NCBI GenBank assembly: GCA_017548985.1
Contig: JAFYYW010000021.1
Location: 1-64,000 of the forward strand
Source: Bacteroidales bacterium
GTDB taxonomy: Bacteria > Bacteroidota > Bacteroidia > Bacteroidales > UBA932
Length of the DNA stretch: 64,000 nt
Direction: 5' to 3'
Numbering within the stretch: position 1 is the first letter of the stretch; every line of letters begins with the position of its first letter. The notes under the pieces are model-generated. The model was not told the origin of the DNA and searched no databases. It worked only from the letters and a program-made list of their open reading frames with translations. Below are positions 62,297 to 64,000 of the stretch, piece by piece. A program made the position numbers and the translations under genes.

Positions 62297-63709
62297 ATGC
62301 TCAAGCAAGGACTCGAACTCAAGCAGACGCAGAAGCTTTCTCCGCTCCAGATCCAGACGATCAAATTGATCGAGCTGCCGATTCAGGAGCTTGAGCAGCG
62401 TGTCAAGGCTGAGCTCGAGGAGAATCCGGTGCTGGATGATTCTCCGGCCCCCGAGAAGGAAGACGGAGATGACGAGCCCAGGGATGTGTCTATCGATGAG
62501 ATGGACGCCGATGATCCCATCCCGTCTTACAAGCTGAGAGTCAATAATTACGGCAAGGACGAGCGTCCCCAATACAATACTTTCTCGGTCAAAGAGAGTT
62601 TCACCCAGAGCCTTATGGACCAGCTGGGTTACCGTAACTTGTCCAAGCATGATTATGATGTCGCCGCTTTCATTATCGGCAGCTTGGATGAGGCCGGTTA
62701 TCTACGCAGAAGTGTGGACAACATCGTGGATGACCTGGCTTTCAGGGCTAACATAGAGTCCAGCCCCGAGGAGGTTGAGCGTCTGCTCACACTCATCCAG
62801 CAGTTCGAGCCGGCGGGTGTAGGTGCCAGGGATTTGCGGGAATGCCTTCTTCTCCAGCTCAGGGCCCAGAATCAGACCAAGGAAGTCCAGATGGCCGAGA
62901 CTGTCCTGCGGGATTATTTCCAGGAGTTCTCCAACAAGCATTTCCAGAAGATAATCTCGAAACTCGGCTTGTCTGAGGATGATATGAAGGCGATCATATC
63001 CAGGATCGTCAAATTGAACCCTTCTCCGGGAGGTCAGATTGACGACTCCTATAACGACCAGGCCCAGCAGATCGTACCGGATTTCGTGCTGGATATCGTT
63101 GACGGTGAGATGAAGCTCTCGATGCCCAGGTTCTCTATTCCGGAGATCCGGGTCAACAGGAAATACGCCGACCTTCTTGCCGAGGCGCAAGGCTCTACAG
63201 ACCGTCAGCAGAAAGAGGCCGCCACTTTCGTCAAACAGAAACTGGACTCCGCCAAATGGTTCGTTGAGGCTCTCAAGCAGCGTCAGAACACTTTGAGGAG
63301 TACGATGGAAGCTATTCTCGAGTATCAGCATGATTATTTCTTGGACGGGGACGAGACCCATCTCAAACCGATGGTATTGAAGGACATCGCCGAGAAGACG
63401 GGTTTCGATATCTCTACCATTTCCAGGGTTGTCAACAGCAAGTACATCGAGACCCATTTCGGAATATTCCCTCTCAAGGAGTTCTTCTCGGAAGGTCTTG
63501 AGAATCAAGATGGTGAGGAAGTCTCGACTCGAGAGATCAAGAAGGCCCTTAAAGACTGCGTCGAGACGGAAGACAAGCGTAAACCGCTCACCGACGACCA
63601 GCTTGTGACCGAGATGGGGAAGAGGGGCTACAAGGTGGCCCGACGCACAATCGCGAAATACCGCGACCAACTGGATATCCCGAAGGCGCGGCTCAGAAAG
63701 GAATTATAG
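62297..63709 (+). CDS. rpoN: RNA polymerase sigma-54 factor
   Basis: 470 residues. Region I is Gln/Leu-rich (LKQTQKLSPLQIQTIKLIEL), region II acidic, and region III has the core-binding domain, the HTH (DISTISRVVNSKYIET) and the C-terminal RpoN box ARRTIAKYRDQL. It needs an AAA+ activator; none is encoded in this window. It directs core polymerase to -24/-12 promoters. Its stop is 2 bp from the convergent upp end. Confidence 0.97.
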   Translation: MLKQGLELKQTQKLSPLQIQTIKLIELPIQELEQRVKAELEENPVLDDSPAPEKEDGDDEPRDVSIDEMDADDPIPSYKLRVNNYGKDERPQYNTFSVKESFTQSLMDQLGYRNLSKHDYDVAAFIIGSLDEAGYLRRSVDNIVDDLAFRANIESSPEEVERLLTLIQQFEPAGVGARDLRECLLLQLRAQNQTKEVQMAETVLRDYFQEFSNKHFQKIISKLGLSEDDMKAIISRIVKLNPSPGGQIDDSYNDQAQQIVPDFVLDIVDGEMKLSMPRFSIPEIRVNRKYADLLAEAQGSTDRQQKEAATFVKQKLDSAKWFVEALKQRQNTLRSTMEAILEYQHDYFLDGDETHLKPMVLKDIAEKTGFDISTISRVVNSKYIETHFGIFPLKEFFSEGLENQDGEEVSTREIKKALKDCVETEDKRKPLTDDQLVTEMGKRGYKVARRTIAKYRDQLDIPKARLRKEL

Positions 63710-63711
63710 GA

Positions 63712-64000
63712 TTAACCGACCTTCGCTCCGAAGGCAAGGTCTCCGGCGTCTCCGAGGCCGGGGATAATATAGGATTGGCTGGTCAACTCCTCATCGACAG
63801 CGGCTGTCCATAGGCAGGTGTTGTCCGGGAACCTCTTCTGGAGGTACTCTATCGCGTAGATGCTTGAGATAGGGCTGACGAAATGGGTGAATGAAGGCTC
63901 ACCACCCTCGTCAACGAGTTTATTGTAAGCTATTTCCATAGACGCTCCCGTCGCGATCATAGTATCGGCTAGGACAAGGGTCTTCCCGGTCAGGTTCGGG
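63712..64000 (-). CDS. upp: Uracil phosphoribosyltransferase, 5' part outside window
   Basis: The last 95 codons are in frame to the window edge. The PRPP loop reads LVLADTMIATGASM, and the C-terminal signature is TAAVDEELTSQSYIIPGLGDAGDLAFGA, both diagnostic of UPRT. It salvages uracil to UMP. The N-terminal half is not in the window, so its start and length cannot be judged. Confidence 0.88.
   Translation of the reverse strand, partial: PNLTGKTLVLADTMIATGASMEIAYNKLVDEGGEPSFTHFVSPISSIYAIEYLQKRFPDNTCLWTAAVDEELTSQSYIIPGLGDAGDLAFGAKVG

Noticed and set aside
62702..63670. 322-codon minus-strand frame opposite rpoN
   Set aside because: Antisense of a conserved sigma factor with no promoter box or motif.

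Overview
This window is chromosomal DNA from a Bacteroidota bacterium, most likely an uncultured Bacteroidales member from a host-associated or fermentative anaerobic habitat. The evidence is a division cluster in the Bacteroidetes order (a PASTA-tailed FtsI and no murF inside it), -7 promoter boxes of the TAnnTTTG type, a type III glutamine synthetase, an rseC-rnfBCDGEA cluster, and secreted sialidase, SGNH-esterase and beta-helix proteins. I cannot assign a genus from sequence alone.

Layout. (1) 1-2700: the end of what looks like a mobile element, with an SF3/P4-type replication helicase cut by the window edge, a DUF3853-like HTH protein, and a divergent XRE-type regulator behind a repeat-rich control region. 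It stops at a tRNA-Ser(GGA) gene, whose 3' end is the likely attachment site. (2) 2.8-8.5 kb: a secreted beta-helix protein, then a minus-strand redox pair made of a NapH/NapG-like Fe-S membrane protein and a Tat-targeted aldo/keto reductase with ferredoxin motifs. (3) 7.8-13.5 kb: alaS, a fused LptF/LptG-permease::methionyl-tRNA formyltransferase gene, and thiamine pyrophosphokinase, with no spacing between them. (4) 13.6-25.9 kb, plus strand: two paralogous M23 peptidases, a MerR-like protein, Nif3, a zinc-ribbon coiled-coil protein, DnaB, a DUF3108 protein, RseC, the six-gene Rnf complex and a small outer-membrane barrel protein. (5) 25.9-28.9 kb: a BNR/Asp-box secreted protein divergent from an SGNH esterase. 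(6) 28.9-47.1 kb, minus strand: one continuous division and cell-wall run, mraZ-rsmH-ftsL-ftsI-murE-mraY-murD-ftsW-murG-murC-ftsQ-ftsA-ftsZ, followed at close spacing by gltX and a HAD phosphatase. (7) 47.2-56.2 kb: a GH33 sialidase, then a plus-strand run of an S9 dipeptidyl peptidase, a GT2, a duplicated LAB_N protein, a GT39/ArnT-like transferase and glnN. (8) 56.2-61.2 kb, minus strand: miaB-glpK-glpF-cls (glycerol uptake and phosphorylation plus cardiolipin synthesis). (9) 61.3-64 kb: a LEA14-like lipoprotein, a SPOR-like secreted protein and rpoN, then the 3' part of upp cut by the window edge.

The most unusual items are the LptF/G::Fmt fusion, the NapH::NapG-type fusion with an internal twin-arginine signal, the 10-bp-phased repeats ahead of the XRE gene, promoter boxes lying almost on the start codon, and convergent genes that abut with no room for terminators. 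Apart from the two gaps around the XRE gene (1708-1988 and 2511-2708, both described in the list), coding density is very high and no gene-free stretch exceeds 300 bases. I found no CRISPR array, rRNA or insertion sequence.
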